A stretch of 64,000 nucleotides of DNA, taken from the NCBI GenBank assembly GCA_934149405.1, contig CAKPEV010000005.1, positions 1 to 64,000 of the forward strand, given 5' to 3'. The DNA is from an uncultured Clostridia bacterium (lineage in GTDB: Bacteria; Bacillota; Clostridia; TANB77; UBA1234). Both the position numbers and the translations under genes were made by a program. A model generated the notes under the pieces. The model was not told the DNA's origin, ran no database searches, and saw nothing but the letters and a program-made list of their open reading frames with translations. Positions within the stretch are counted from its first letter, which is position 1. Each line of letters starts with the position of its first letter. Below, piece by piece: positions 53,936 through 61,948 of the stretch.

Positions 53936-55147
53936 ATGGTTATGAAGTTAATAAAAATTCCTGAAGAAAAATACTATGAATATAGATTGCAAGCAATGTT
54001 TTATTGTTACAAATGGGATCCACAATTCTGTGATAATAATACATTGGCTAAGTATGTGCTTGTATTATCGAAAGAAGAGGATGAACAAATAACAAAACTC
54101 ACAAAAGACCTAGATGTGGAAACACGATTAGCAGAAGAATATTTAAATAAACATATTAAGATTGCAAAGAAGTTGTCATTGCCTAAAAAAATATTTAAAA
54201 AAATTTCTAGTATGCAATATTATGACAGCACTAAAAATATAAGACTGATGCGATATGATTTTCATCTTGATATAAATAATAGGTGGTTTGTAACAGAAGT
54301 GAATAGTGATGTACCAGGTGGTTTTGCAGAAAGTTCTTTACTTCCTGAAATTGCGCGTAAAATTATTAACATGCCAGAATTAAAGTATATCTCTTTCGGT
54401 GAAAAAATGGTAGAAGCTATAAATAAAAAATTAAATAAAGTAGGTAATATTATGTTAGTACATTGCACATGTTTCAGTGATGATAGACAGGTTATGCAAT
54501 ATATGGGTGATAGGTTGAAAATGGAAGGCTACAATATTATATATGGTGCTGCAGATCATATCAGTTTTAAAAATAGACAAGCTTATTGTATTTTGGATAA
54601 TAATAAAGAAAAAATAGATTTGATTTTTAGATTTACACCTTTAGAGTGGCTTGTCCAAATGAAACCACGCAAGTGGGATGGGTACTTTGATACTATGACT
54701 TGTTCGTGTAATCATCCGATTGCGATATATGCACAAAGCAAAAGATTTCCATTTGTTTGGGATGATTTAGAAAAAAATCATATTAGTATGAAATCTTGGA
54801 AAAGTATGTTACCTAAAACATTAGAAGTTAATGTGAAAGGTATAGAGCAAGGATTTATTTATAAACCTGTGTATGGCAGAGTTGGAGAAAAAATTTCTAT
54901 AAAAGAAGCTTGCAAAGAAAATGAGTATTCGAAAATTATTCGAGATGTAAAGAAATATCCAAAGCATTACATAATGCAAAAAAAGTTCGATAGTTTTCCA
55001 GTTGTTGGAGAAGGGGGAGAAACATACCATATCTGCTTAGGTTCCTATACTATAGATGGTGAGCACGCTGGATATTATGCGAGAATGAGTGAATATCCAA
55101 GGATAGATTCATATGCAGCTGATATTCCAGTATTGATTGAGAAATAG
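53936..55147 (+). CDS. Glutathionylspermidine-synthetase-like ATP-grasp ligase
   Basis: A member of the GSP_synth family, whose known enzyme joins the glycine carboxylate of glutathione to spermidine with ATP. Matching blocks are RYDFHLDINNRWFVTEVNSD followed by PGGFAESS (family: 'R.D...D......E.N.D.P.....E'), IFRFTPLEWL, and YKPVYGRVGEKISI (family 'KPl.GReGanv.i'). About 400 residues are present, and the amidase domain of E. coli Gsp is missing, as in YgiC/YjfC. The start is uncertain: GTG 53900, ATG 53936 or ATG 53942, none with a strong ribosome site. It heads an operon with homospermidine synthase. Since glutathione is uncommon in Clostridia, another peptide is likely. Confidence 0.8.
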   Translation: MVMKLIKIPEEKYYEYRLQAMFYCYKWDPQFCDNNTLAKYVLVLSKEEDEQITKLTKDLDVETRLAEEYLNKHIKIAKKLSLPKKIFKKISSMQYYDSTKNIRLMRYDFHLDINNRWFVTEVNSDVPGGFAESSLLPEIARKIINMPELKYISFGEKMVEAINKKLNKVGNIMLVHCTCFSDDRQVMQYMGDRLKMEGYNIIYGAADHISFKNRQAYCILDNNKEKIDLIFRFTPLEWLVQMKPRKWDGYFDTMTCSCNHPIAIYAQSKRFPFVWDDLEKNHISMKSWKSMLPKTLEVNVKGIEQGFIYKPVYGRVGEKISIKEACKENEYSKIIRDVKKYPKHYIMQKKFDSFPVVGEGGETYHICLGSYTIDGEHAGYYARMSEYPRIDSYAADIPVLIEK

Positions 55148-55161
55148 AGGTGAAAAGAAAT

Positions 55162-55824
55162 ATGACAGGTGAAGAAATATACAAAATATATGCTCCGAAC
55201 GGTGCAAAATGGGCTGAATGGGTAAGACCTGTTCCTTTTATTGCTATAGATACTTATAATAGAGAGCCGATAGTTGATTGGGTAGATAGAAGAGTGTTTT
55301 TTTTGAAAGAATATGAACAAGATGCGGCAATATTTATAGATTTACCTGGAAAGGAAAGCATAGAGCTATCTATAGCCTTAGCGTCTATTGGTTATAGGCC
55401 AATTCCTTTATTTAATGGTACTGATGAACAAATAAATGCACAGGCTACAAATAATACATATTGGGTTGAATGTTGTTTGATAAACGGAGGGCAGAAATTA
55501 AAAAACATATTTTTATCAAATAATGCTAATCCTGCATTTGTGCTAGACAGTTTGCGTACTAATAGATATAGAGCAAAAGACTCTATATATGATAATAGTT
55601 GGGATTTATATAAACAAGATATTCCGACAGCTGAATATTTTATAAATAGCGGTATTAAAAAAATAATAATTGTGGGAAATACTATTCAACGAGATTTGAA
55701 AAAAATATTTTATGATTTTCAATTAAAAAAGATTGAAATATATCTAACAGATGGATATGCTTTACCCAAAAAGATTATGCTAAAAAAAACAATAAAAGAA
55801 AAATTAGAAAAAGAGGAGTTCTAA
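55162..55824 (+). CDS. Unknown protein between the ATP-grasp ligase and homospermidine synthase
   Basis: I do not recognise this 220-residue soluble protein. It starts MTGEEIYKIYAPNGAKWAEW and has alternating strands and helices (AAIFIDLPGKESIELSIALA, then FLSNNANPAFVLDSL, and IKKIIIVGNTIQRDLKKI), so an alpha-beta fold is likely. No nucleotide or metal motif is clear; two adjacent Cys (VECCL) are near the middle. GAGGTG lies ahead of ATG 55162, and the previous stop is 14 bases away. The next start follows its stop by three bases, so it is tightly coupled to both neighbours and presumably acts in the same pathway. Confidence 0.75.
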   Translation: MTGEEIYKIYAPNGAKWAEWVRPVPFIAIDTYNREPIVDWVDRRVFFLKEYEQDAAIFIDLPGKESIELSIALASIGYRPIPLFNGTDEQINAQATNNTYWVECCLINGGQKLKNIFLSNNANPAFVLDSLRTNRYRAKDSIYDNSWDLYKQDIPTAEYFINSGIKKIIIVGNTIQRDLKKIFYDFQLKKIEIYLTDGYALPKKIMLKKTIKEKLEKEEF

Positions 55825-55827
55825 GAT

Positions 55828-57285
55828 ATGATTGAATTTAAGAACAAAATAGTACAATTGGGTTTTGGAGCTGTTGGAAAAAGTTTTTTTGAGAAGGTTG
55901 CTAATGAGATAAAATATGACGAAGAAAAATATTTTGTGATATCTAATAATAGGTTAGAATACACATATTTTGTTGAAATGGGTGGTAAACTTGGAAACTT
56001 TGTTGTGGCAAATATTTGTAGAGAAAATTTTAAAGAGATATTTAATAAATATTTGAATGAAGGAGATTTACTAATAGATTTTGCTGACTCTGTTGGAACA
56101 AGAGATTTTTTGGAATGGTGTGCATACAATAATGTAATGTACTTAAATACAGGAGAAACTGACTGGGCAGATAATTGGTATAACATATTAGATGAGAATT
56201 TAAAGAAAAACGAATTGAGAAAAAAAATAAAGCAAAAGAATGATGTAAATAGATATCCTATAGTATTACAGCACGGAAACAACCCAGGATTAGTGTCTCA
56301 CTTTTTAAAGGCAGGATTAGAATACATTGTTAAAAAGCAATTCAAGGGTGATGAAAAATTAAATGAGCTATTGAGACAGAATAAATTTAATATGCTCGCG
56401 AGAGAACTAGATTTAAGAGAGATTCATGTGAATGACAATGATTGCCAAGATGTGAAAGATAAATTTTCTGAAGATAAATTATATAGTACTTGGTCAATTG
56501 ATTCGTTTTTTTTTGAAATGATAAGTGAAGCTACTGCAAATATTGGAACAGATGAAATAATAATTCATGAAGATAAATATAAAAGAATTGATATTGAGAA
56601 TGGCTTTTTAGAGTTTAAAGATATCGCAGTGGATAAAGTTGCAAAAACATATTACCCAAAAGGAAGTTTTAAAGCTTACTTAGTCCCACATGAGGAAACA
56701 ATCACTATAGCCAAATCACTTGAAATAGAAGAGGATGGAAAAGTTGTATACAGGCCTACGGTTATATTTTTGTATTTACCTTGTGATTTTGCCATGAAAT
56801 ATTTAAATTCTGCTAGAATAAATGATCGTATAGAGTTTGATAAAGATAACAGCAAAATAACACCAAAAGAAGTTTATAGAGGGGTAAGATACCCTAAAAG
56901 AGCAGAAATATTATACAAAGAGCAAATAAAATGTGGAACCGAATATGTTGGTGTATTATTGCTTGGCAGTAAATTTGATCCTGTGTGGGTTGGAAATAGA
57001 ATAAAAAGTAATTTTTTATATAAAGACAAAAAAACATCATATTGGCAGACTCCGACAATTACGCCAGTTGCTATGTCAGCGTTAGCGGCGGTATGCTGGA
57101 TGATAAAAAATAAAGAAAAAGGAGGAATATATTTTCCAGATGACATAGCTGAATATAAAGAAATAATTAGTTTCGCTGAAAAGTATATTTCAAAAACAAT
57201 TTATAAGACATTTAATAAAAAAAGGATAGAAAGTAAACTAGATATTGACCTAAATAATTTACAACTTAATGATATTCTAAGTTAA
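55828..57285 (+). CDS. hss: Homospermidine synthase
   Basis: NAD-dependent enzyme that builds homospermidine from putrescine (and, in some cases, spermidine). The 485 residues match the bacterial family in order: VQLGFGAVGKSFFEKV (dinucleotide binding), LIDFADSVGTRDFLEW, MYLNTGETDWADN, VLQHGNNPGLVSHFLK, YSTWSIDSFFFEMISEA, ETITIAKSL...VVYRPTVIFLYLPCD, YVGVLLLGSKFDPVWVGNR and TPTITPVAMSALAAVCWMI. Many of these align by eye with the Blastochloris viridis enzyme, including the 'QVSSAVLAGMVWAL' region. It is 3 bases behind the unknown gene. GAGGAG lies within the preceding stop region. This is the strongest functional call in the operon. Confidence 0.9.
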   Translation: MIEFKNKIVQLGFGAVGKSFFEKVANEIKYDEEKYFVISNNRLEYTYFVEMGGKLGNFVVANICRENFKEIFNKYLNEGDLLIDFADSVGTRDFLEWCAYNNVMYLNTGETDWADNWYNILDENLKKNELRKKIKQKNDVNRYPIVLQHGNNPGLVSHFLKAGLEYIVKKQFKGDEKLNELLRQNKFNMLARELDLREIHVNDNDCQDVKDKFSEDKLYSTWSIDSFFFEMISEATANIGTDEIIIHEDKYKRIDIENGFLEFKDIAVDKVAKTYYPKGSFKAYLVPHEETITIAKSLEIEEDGKVVYRPTVIFLYLPCDFAMKYLNSARINDRIEFDKDNSKITPKEVYRGVRYPKRAEILYKEQIKCGTEYVGVLLLGSKFDPVWVGNRIKSNFLYKDKKTSYWQTPTITPVAMSALAAVCWMIKNKEKGGIYFPDDIAEYKEIISFAEKYISKTIYKTFNKKRIESKLDIDLNNLQLNDILS

Positions 57286-57297
57286 AATAATAAAATA

Positions 57298-57333
57298 TAA
57301 ACGAAGGGTATCAAAAAGTTACCCTTCGTTTAT
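57298..57333. terminator. Bidirectional terminator after hss
   Basis: TAAACGAAGGGTA (57298-57310) pairs with TACCCTTCGTTTA (57320-57332), perfect over 13 bp, between convergent genes. Confidence 0.85.
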
Positions 57334-57337
57334 TACT

Positions 57338-59509
57338 TTAGTGGCCTCCGCCACCTCCTCCGCCACCACGGCCACCTCCTCCATAGGAGTGTCCTCTGAA
57401 TCCGCCTCCTCTTGAAGAAGTGTGAATTGAAGTCCCAAATGCTTTTGATGTTCTATGAAAACTGTTAGCATGAATATAACAATGGCTATTTAATATTGGG
57501 CTCTTGTCGATATTTAGCTCTATAGCATGAATTTTTATCGCTTTTATAACTTTTTCAGAAATGCCAAAAGCAGTTGCATAAATTAAGTATTTTTCCCATA
57601 GTGGCAATTCATGTACTTCTCTTTCATTCATTAAAGTATCACTATTCAAAAAGTTATATAAGCCAATCCATTTAGCTTGTTCATCAACTCCATACTGTGT
57701 AAACAGCACAGCATTAGCGGCTTTAGTCGATAGATAAATATAGTTCCATATATATGCAATACCCAGAATTGTATAAGCACCAAAACCTAATGCCATAGGG
57801 GTGAAATAAGAGCATATATTTACTAAAAATAATAATACTAAGCCTAATTTTAAGTTTCTATTTGCAGATATAGTAAGTTCTATTTTAGGAATATCATAAT
57901 TTTTGTCTTGAAAATAACCCTGCATAATTCCGCACTCTAAAATAGGTTTCTTTTCCATTGCGTTTACAAAGATATTTGTAAATTCATAATCATTGTTTAT
58001 TTTTGTCTGTAATTCACTAAGACTAATAGAATCAGTGTATGAGTTAGTATGTCTTTCTAGTAGCTCTAAGTAAAGTCTTTCAGAAGTAGTAAGTGTTTCT
58101 AATATTTCGCCAGTATTTTTATTGCTTACTTTATATATGTAATCCGAGAAATCTGCAGGTTTTTCAGATGGATATATTGCCTGTGTTGGTTCTATAGTAA
58201 TTAAAGTATTATTAGGTTTCCATTCTTTTGACTCATATATTTTACTTATTTTTATGTATTTTTTTCTAGCCAAGCTAAGCAATATAGCTGCATATTCTTC
58301 TTTTTTCTCTTTATTCTCATTAAACGGATCTTTCATAAATACTAGCTCAGATGCAAATATAGGATCCAAATCACTTGGAATTTCTCTAAAATAGTCATAA
58401 TCAACTTCGGGATTATATAAACATAAAGAATATTTGAAATTGATTTTTTTGTATTTTTGTTTAGCATTGCGTATTATGAGAAGAGAGAGTGGTAAAGATA
58501 TTACTAGCAAAAGACTTTTATACATATTGAATTTTCGATTTTGAGTTTCATAATATTCATTTTCAGCGATACATTCATCTAGTACATTTTCATTAGAATA
58601 ACTATTGTTTCGTGCATATTTTGTGAAAATGTGACTATCTTTTCCATATGCAAGTAAACAAAATTCAATATATCTATTATGATAATTGAACTTTAAATCA
58701 TGCTTATCTAAATCTAGTGAAAAAGTGTGATAGCCGGGATTTTCAGTATCCGATTCTGTATATGGTAGTCTAACATTTGCAGTTCCAAATGTATATGCAT
58801 AGTATGTAGATGGCATTAAATCATTAGGAATGAGAATTTGTGCCTTATAAGATTTTAGTTTTGTAATTGCATTACCTGAATACATACTTAAATATAGTTC
58901 GGAACAATCGTTATATTTTAATGCAGCATTATTCATAGAATATACGATTTTAAAAGTCATTTTTTCTCGATATGTCCAAGGTATGTATATTAGTAATGAT
59001 TCATCATTATCGGGATATTTGCCAGTTCCAGTGCTGTGATGCCAATAATATGCTGAACTCGGTGTGTAATCACTATCTTCCCAGTACATTTTGTTAGTTT
59101 CCGAATATGGAATTTCTTGTCCATCGCTTAGAATTTGTGTAACAGACTTCACATCATATGTTACTCGCATTCCATCAACAATATCTTCTGGTAATTCTCG
59201 CCATAGTTCTTTAAATGTATTTGACCTAGTAGCTGCATGAACATCAAATGTAATGTATTCTGTGATTTCTACATTTGCATTTCCGTTAGGATCGTCATGT
59301 AATATTGCGGTATAATCTACATCTGTTAGATTGCAGTAGTCAAAAGGATTTAAAGTAGAGCCATCAATGCCAAAATCTTCTAAAGTGTATCCTTCTTCAA
59401 AAAGTGCCATAATAACTATTAATAATATCACTAAATAAGGTATTGAAATTATGATTATGTGCGCTAACCAATCTCTTAACCTATTAAAAAAGAATTTTAA
59501 ATATTTCAT
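57338..59509 (-). CDS. DUF2207 membrane protein with glycine-rich tail
   Basis: A 723-residue membrane protein. The start is ATG at 59507-59509, after a run of G's (GGGGGGG) on the minus strand; a longer frame to 59599 has no site. A first helix (residues 15-40) is followed by a large extracytoplasmic DUF2207-type domain (with ANVEITEYITFDVHA and ELPEDIVDGMRVTYDVKS). A helix near 335-355 leads to a cytoplasmic domain with YNPEVDYDYFREIPSDLDPI, then two more helices near 575-620, and a Gly/His-rich end (GGGGRGGGGGGGGH). Tails like this close many DUF2207 proteins. The function of the family is not known. Transcribed alone. Confidence 0.88.
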   Translation of the reverse strand: MKYLKFFFNRLRDWLAHIIIISIPYLVILLIVIMALFEEGYTLEDFGIDGSTLNPFDYCNLTDVDYTAILHDDPNGNANVEITEYITFDVHAATRSNTFKELWRELPEDIVDGMRVTYDVKSVTQILSDGQEIPYSETNKMYWEDSDYTPSSAYYWHHSTGTGKYPDNDESLLIYIPWTYREKMTFKIVYSMNNAALKYNDCSELYLSMYSGNAITKLKSYKAQILIPNDLMPSTYYAYTFGTANVRLPYTESDTENPGYHTFSLDLDKHDLKFNYHNRYIEFCLLAYGKDSHIFTKYARNNSYSNENVLDECIAENEYYETQNRKFNMYKSLLLVISLPLSLLIIRNAKQKYKKINFKYSLCLYNPEVDYDYFREIPSDLDPIFASELVFMKDPFNENKEKKEEYAAILLSLARKKYIKISKIYESKEWKPNNTLITIEPTQAIYPSEKPADFSDYIYKVSNKNTGEILETLTTSERLYLELLERHTNSYTDSISLSELQTKINNDYEFTNIFVNAMEKKPILECGIMQGYFQDKNYDIPKIELTISANRNLKLGLVLLFLVNICSYFTPMALGFGAYTILGIAYIWNYIYLSTKAANAVLFTQYGVDEQAKWIGLYNFLNSDTLMNEREVHELPLWEKYLIYATAFGISEKVIKAIKIHAIELNIDKSPILNSHCYIHANSFHRTSKAFGTSIHTSSRGGGFRGHSYGGGGRGGGGGGGGH

Positions 59510-59692
59510 ATGTCCCCCCCTTTTAATTTTACTCTTAAAATTATATAGAAAATATATGACATTGTAAATAGATTGTGTAGAATAATGAAACAATAACAAC
59601 TGTCATTAAGATGATAACATTATTTTACAAACACACTAAGGTGATACTCTAAAAATTTATGAAATAAAATTGCAAATAAATATTTTATGGAA

Positions 59693-59743
59693 GCAAGCTA
59701 AGCTGTCTTCAATCATAATGCAAGTCTTGTTAGCATAGCTTGC
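59693..59743. repeat. Hairpin in the gene-free region
   Basis: GCAAGCTA (59693-59700) and TAGCTTGC (59736-59743) are perfect inverted copies, with partial pairing further in. Some words (GTCTTG, AGTGC..GCGAAGC) recall the MITE-like element at 21346, but too weakly to call it a copy. Confidence 0.4.
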
Positions 59744-60519
59744 TCAGGTAGTGCGAAGCAACCTTATACTATAAGAAGCTCAAATTAAACCGGAAAATAA
59801 AATGTTTTAAGAGCATATTGAATGCTTCATTATCAATTAAAAATATTTTAAAATAAGAATTATCGCTAAAAGTTAACATAAAATGAAACGAAAAATTTAT
59901 AAAACCAAGGTGGAGTAGGGCACATACAGTATCAATCATTCGAGCGGTAGAACTACAATTTAAAATAATAATTATCATACTTATATAAAATTATTCTAGT
60001 AAACTATATTTATAAAACATGTCTGTCATTATAATAAAAAGAAATTTGTATATCATTTGTAATAATATAAAGTATTATATAAGATTTAAAAATTAGATTC
60101 CTTAATATTTTGTGCAATGAATTATCAACTTTCAAAATTCTATATACAAAATTCCAAATAAAAAATTTATAACCATATGTTAGCACATGGCTTATATAAA
60201 TGCATTATATTTAACTATCCTGATGGATGCACTATTAGCCACCTCAATATAAGATTTTAAAATAAATTTCAATTTATATGTCCCGATACATTTCTATCAA
60301 CCGCTTAATAGTTATTATTTATCTTAATTTAATATGGATTCACCAAAATGTATTTCAATAATTACAATAAATAAGTTTTAATGATTAAACTATAACATTA
60401 TAACAAGAGGTAATGAATTTAGCTCAAAAATGGCTAGAAGATCACCGAAAAACATCAAATTACTGGAATATCAATAGCTTTCTATAAAAAGGAAAAACAT
60501 GGTAAAAAAGCGACGCACG

Positions 60520-60886
60520 AGAATCGTTTTTAAGCCGTTTTTTTAATGGGGGTAATATAGTTTTATGTCTAAAAATCGACCTAATAGGGAGGAATTATAA
60601 GAAAAATAGAAAAAAGTGAAAATAATCAAAAAATTTAACGGATAATAAATAAAAATAAGAAAATAAACAAGAATATGAAAATAAGTTCAAGAAAAAATTA
60701 AGAGTTGAAAAACAAATTATAAAGATAGAACAAATAAAAAACAAATCGATATAGATGCAAATCTAAAACAAAACACGAAAGCAAATTATATTATTCAAAA
60801 CGTCTGGAATGAATTTCATTATAAATTATAAATCAAATAAGTGAAATTATATGCTTAAAATATGAAAATGCCTTAAAAACGATTCT
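60520..60886. repeat. Pair of perfect 15-base inverted repeats bounding an A-rich segment
   Basis: AGAATCGTTTTTAAG at 60520-60534 and CTTAAAAACGATTCT at 60872-60886 are exact inverted copies 367 bases apart (outer ends). The enclosed DNA is A-rich and has no intact gene; it could be a degraded mobile element. Confidence 0.45.
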
Positions 60887-61052
60887 AGAGGCTCGTTTTG
60901 CTATGCTTAAATTACGCAAAACTTTGATTTTGTGCAACGATATATTTAATGCGTGAGACCTGTTCTATCATCAAATATATCCTCTTCTACATTAGTATTT
61001 CTAATGTAGAAAGTACTAAGAATATTCTTCTCAGTACTTTATATCATATCTC

Positions 61053-61361
61053 TTATTTTTTCTTTGCACTAGATTTTCCTTCAGCTAGGCTTGTTAATAA
61101 CAATACTCCTAATATTAGCACCATTAATGTAACTATCAACTTCACCATTCCCGCATCAAATGGCATTGTTCCTAAATTAATTGAGTCACCAACTTGCCCC
61201 GCAATGTTTGAAGGTATTTTTTCAAGATCTTTTCCATATTTTATATAATCTGATATTAACACCTTAGGTGCCATAATCTTTCCAAACGCATTAAGGAAAA
61301 TAAATATGCCACCAATAGTAATTAATATATTCTTCCAATGATTTGTTATAAACGTTTTCAT
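61053..61361 (-). CDS. Small membrane protein of unknown function
   Basis: A 102-residue protein with two hydrophobic helices (NILITIGGIFIFLNAFGKIM and LIVTLMVLILGVLLLTSL) joined by a polar loop of about 40 residues, ending in SSAKKK. AGAGGAGGT stands ahead of the ATG, so it is very probably a real gene. I do not recognise the family. It lies next to a second small gene and the CRISPR array, but there is no evidence of a link. Confidence 0.7.
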   Translation of the reverse strand: MKTFITNHWKNILITIGGIFIFLNAFGKIMAPKVLISDYIKYGKDLEKIPSNIAGQVGDSINLGTMPFDAGMVKLIVTLMVLILGVLLLTSLAEGKSSAKKK

Positions 61362-61547
61362 ATGTACCTCCTCTACTCCACGTACTCACAATACAATTAT
61401 AAAACAGATTACATAATTTAGCAAGTACTTTTGTATGTAACGATTAAAAATTTACTCTATGCTACGTTTGAAGGCTTGTTACTGATATTTTAGAGATTCA
61501 TCTCTTTTTAGTTCTTGCAGGATTAAGTATTACATTTTGTTATTTTA

Positions 61548-61787
61548 TCATGCTTTTTCTTTGCTATATGGCACCTCATGCAAATAAATTTTTATACTTT
61601 GGTTATCCTTTTCCCATAGACAATTATTTATTCCTTGTGTTTTAGTCCAATTTTTTAAATTTTGGCTTATTATCGCTGTCCTTATTTTCAAAAATTCTAT
61701 TGCCTTCTCTCTATTTTCGCCAAAATATTCACAAGTTGTTATTTCCCCATTATTTTTTTCCATTACTGTAAATAATGTTTCGCTCAT
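61548..61787 (-). CDS. Small protein of unknown function
   Basis: A 79-residue acidic/basic mixed protein starting MSETLFTVMEKNNGEITTCE. The ATG at 61785-61787 follows GGGGGCG on the minus strand; the longer frame to 61814 would include that site. The middle has ENREKAIEFLKIRTAIISQN, probably helical, and the end is YLHEVPYSKEKA. No known motif. About 95 bases separate its start from the degenerate CRISPR repeat, so its promoter lies beside the array. Confidence 0.6.
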   Translation of the reverse strand: MSETLFTVMEKNNGEITTCEYFGENREKAIEFLKIRTAIISQNLKNWTKTQGINNCLWEKDNQSIKIYLHEVPYSKEKA

Positions 61788-61882
61788 TTTATTATCGCCC
61801 CCTTTAATCACCAACGGTTCTAAATTATTTTTTTATATTGACAACATAGCTATTATAAGTTTTGTATATTATATCATAATTA

Positions 61883-61918
61883 ATTATTATATAACATTGC
61901 ATTTTGATATGATATAAT
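61883..61918 (+). repeat. Degenerate CRISPR repeat in register upstream of the array
   Basis: The last 14 bases equal the repeat end (TGATATGATATAAT at 61905-61918) and most of the preceding eight agree, while the 5' part is largely lost. Exactly 30 bases separate it from the first intact repeat at 61949, the array's normal spacer length. TTATATCATA at about 61870-61879 is an inverted copy of its end. Confidence 0.75.
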
Positions 61919-61948
61919 AAGAAAAATAATAATATTTTTTGACGAAAT

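Larger units (their letters stand above)
59510..61052. other. Gene-free AT-rich region
   Basis: About 1.5 kb with no convincing reading frame on either strand: frames are short and lack ribosome sites. It contains a hairpin at 59693-59743, a pair of 15-base inverted repeats at 60520 and 60872, and a strongly A-rich plus strand at about 60600-60790 broken by many stops, which may be a decayed gene. A GGGAGGAATT near 60588 looks like a lone ribosome site without a gene. No tracrRNA-like anti-repeat for the CRISPR repeat was found here. Confidence 0.6.

Noticed and set aside
60949..61248. Plus-strand frame opposite the small membrane gene at 61053
   Set aside because: No ribosome site; the minus-strand frame has AGAGGAGGT and a sensible two-helix protein.
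59510..61900. tracrRNA or cas genes left of the array
   Set aside because: I found no anti-repeat with a credible match to the repeat's 5' half and no cas reading frame; only a 10-base inverted copy of the repeat end at about 61870.
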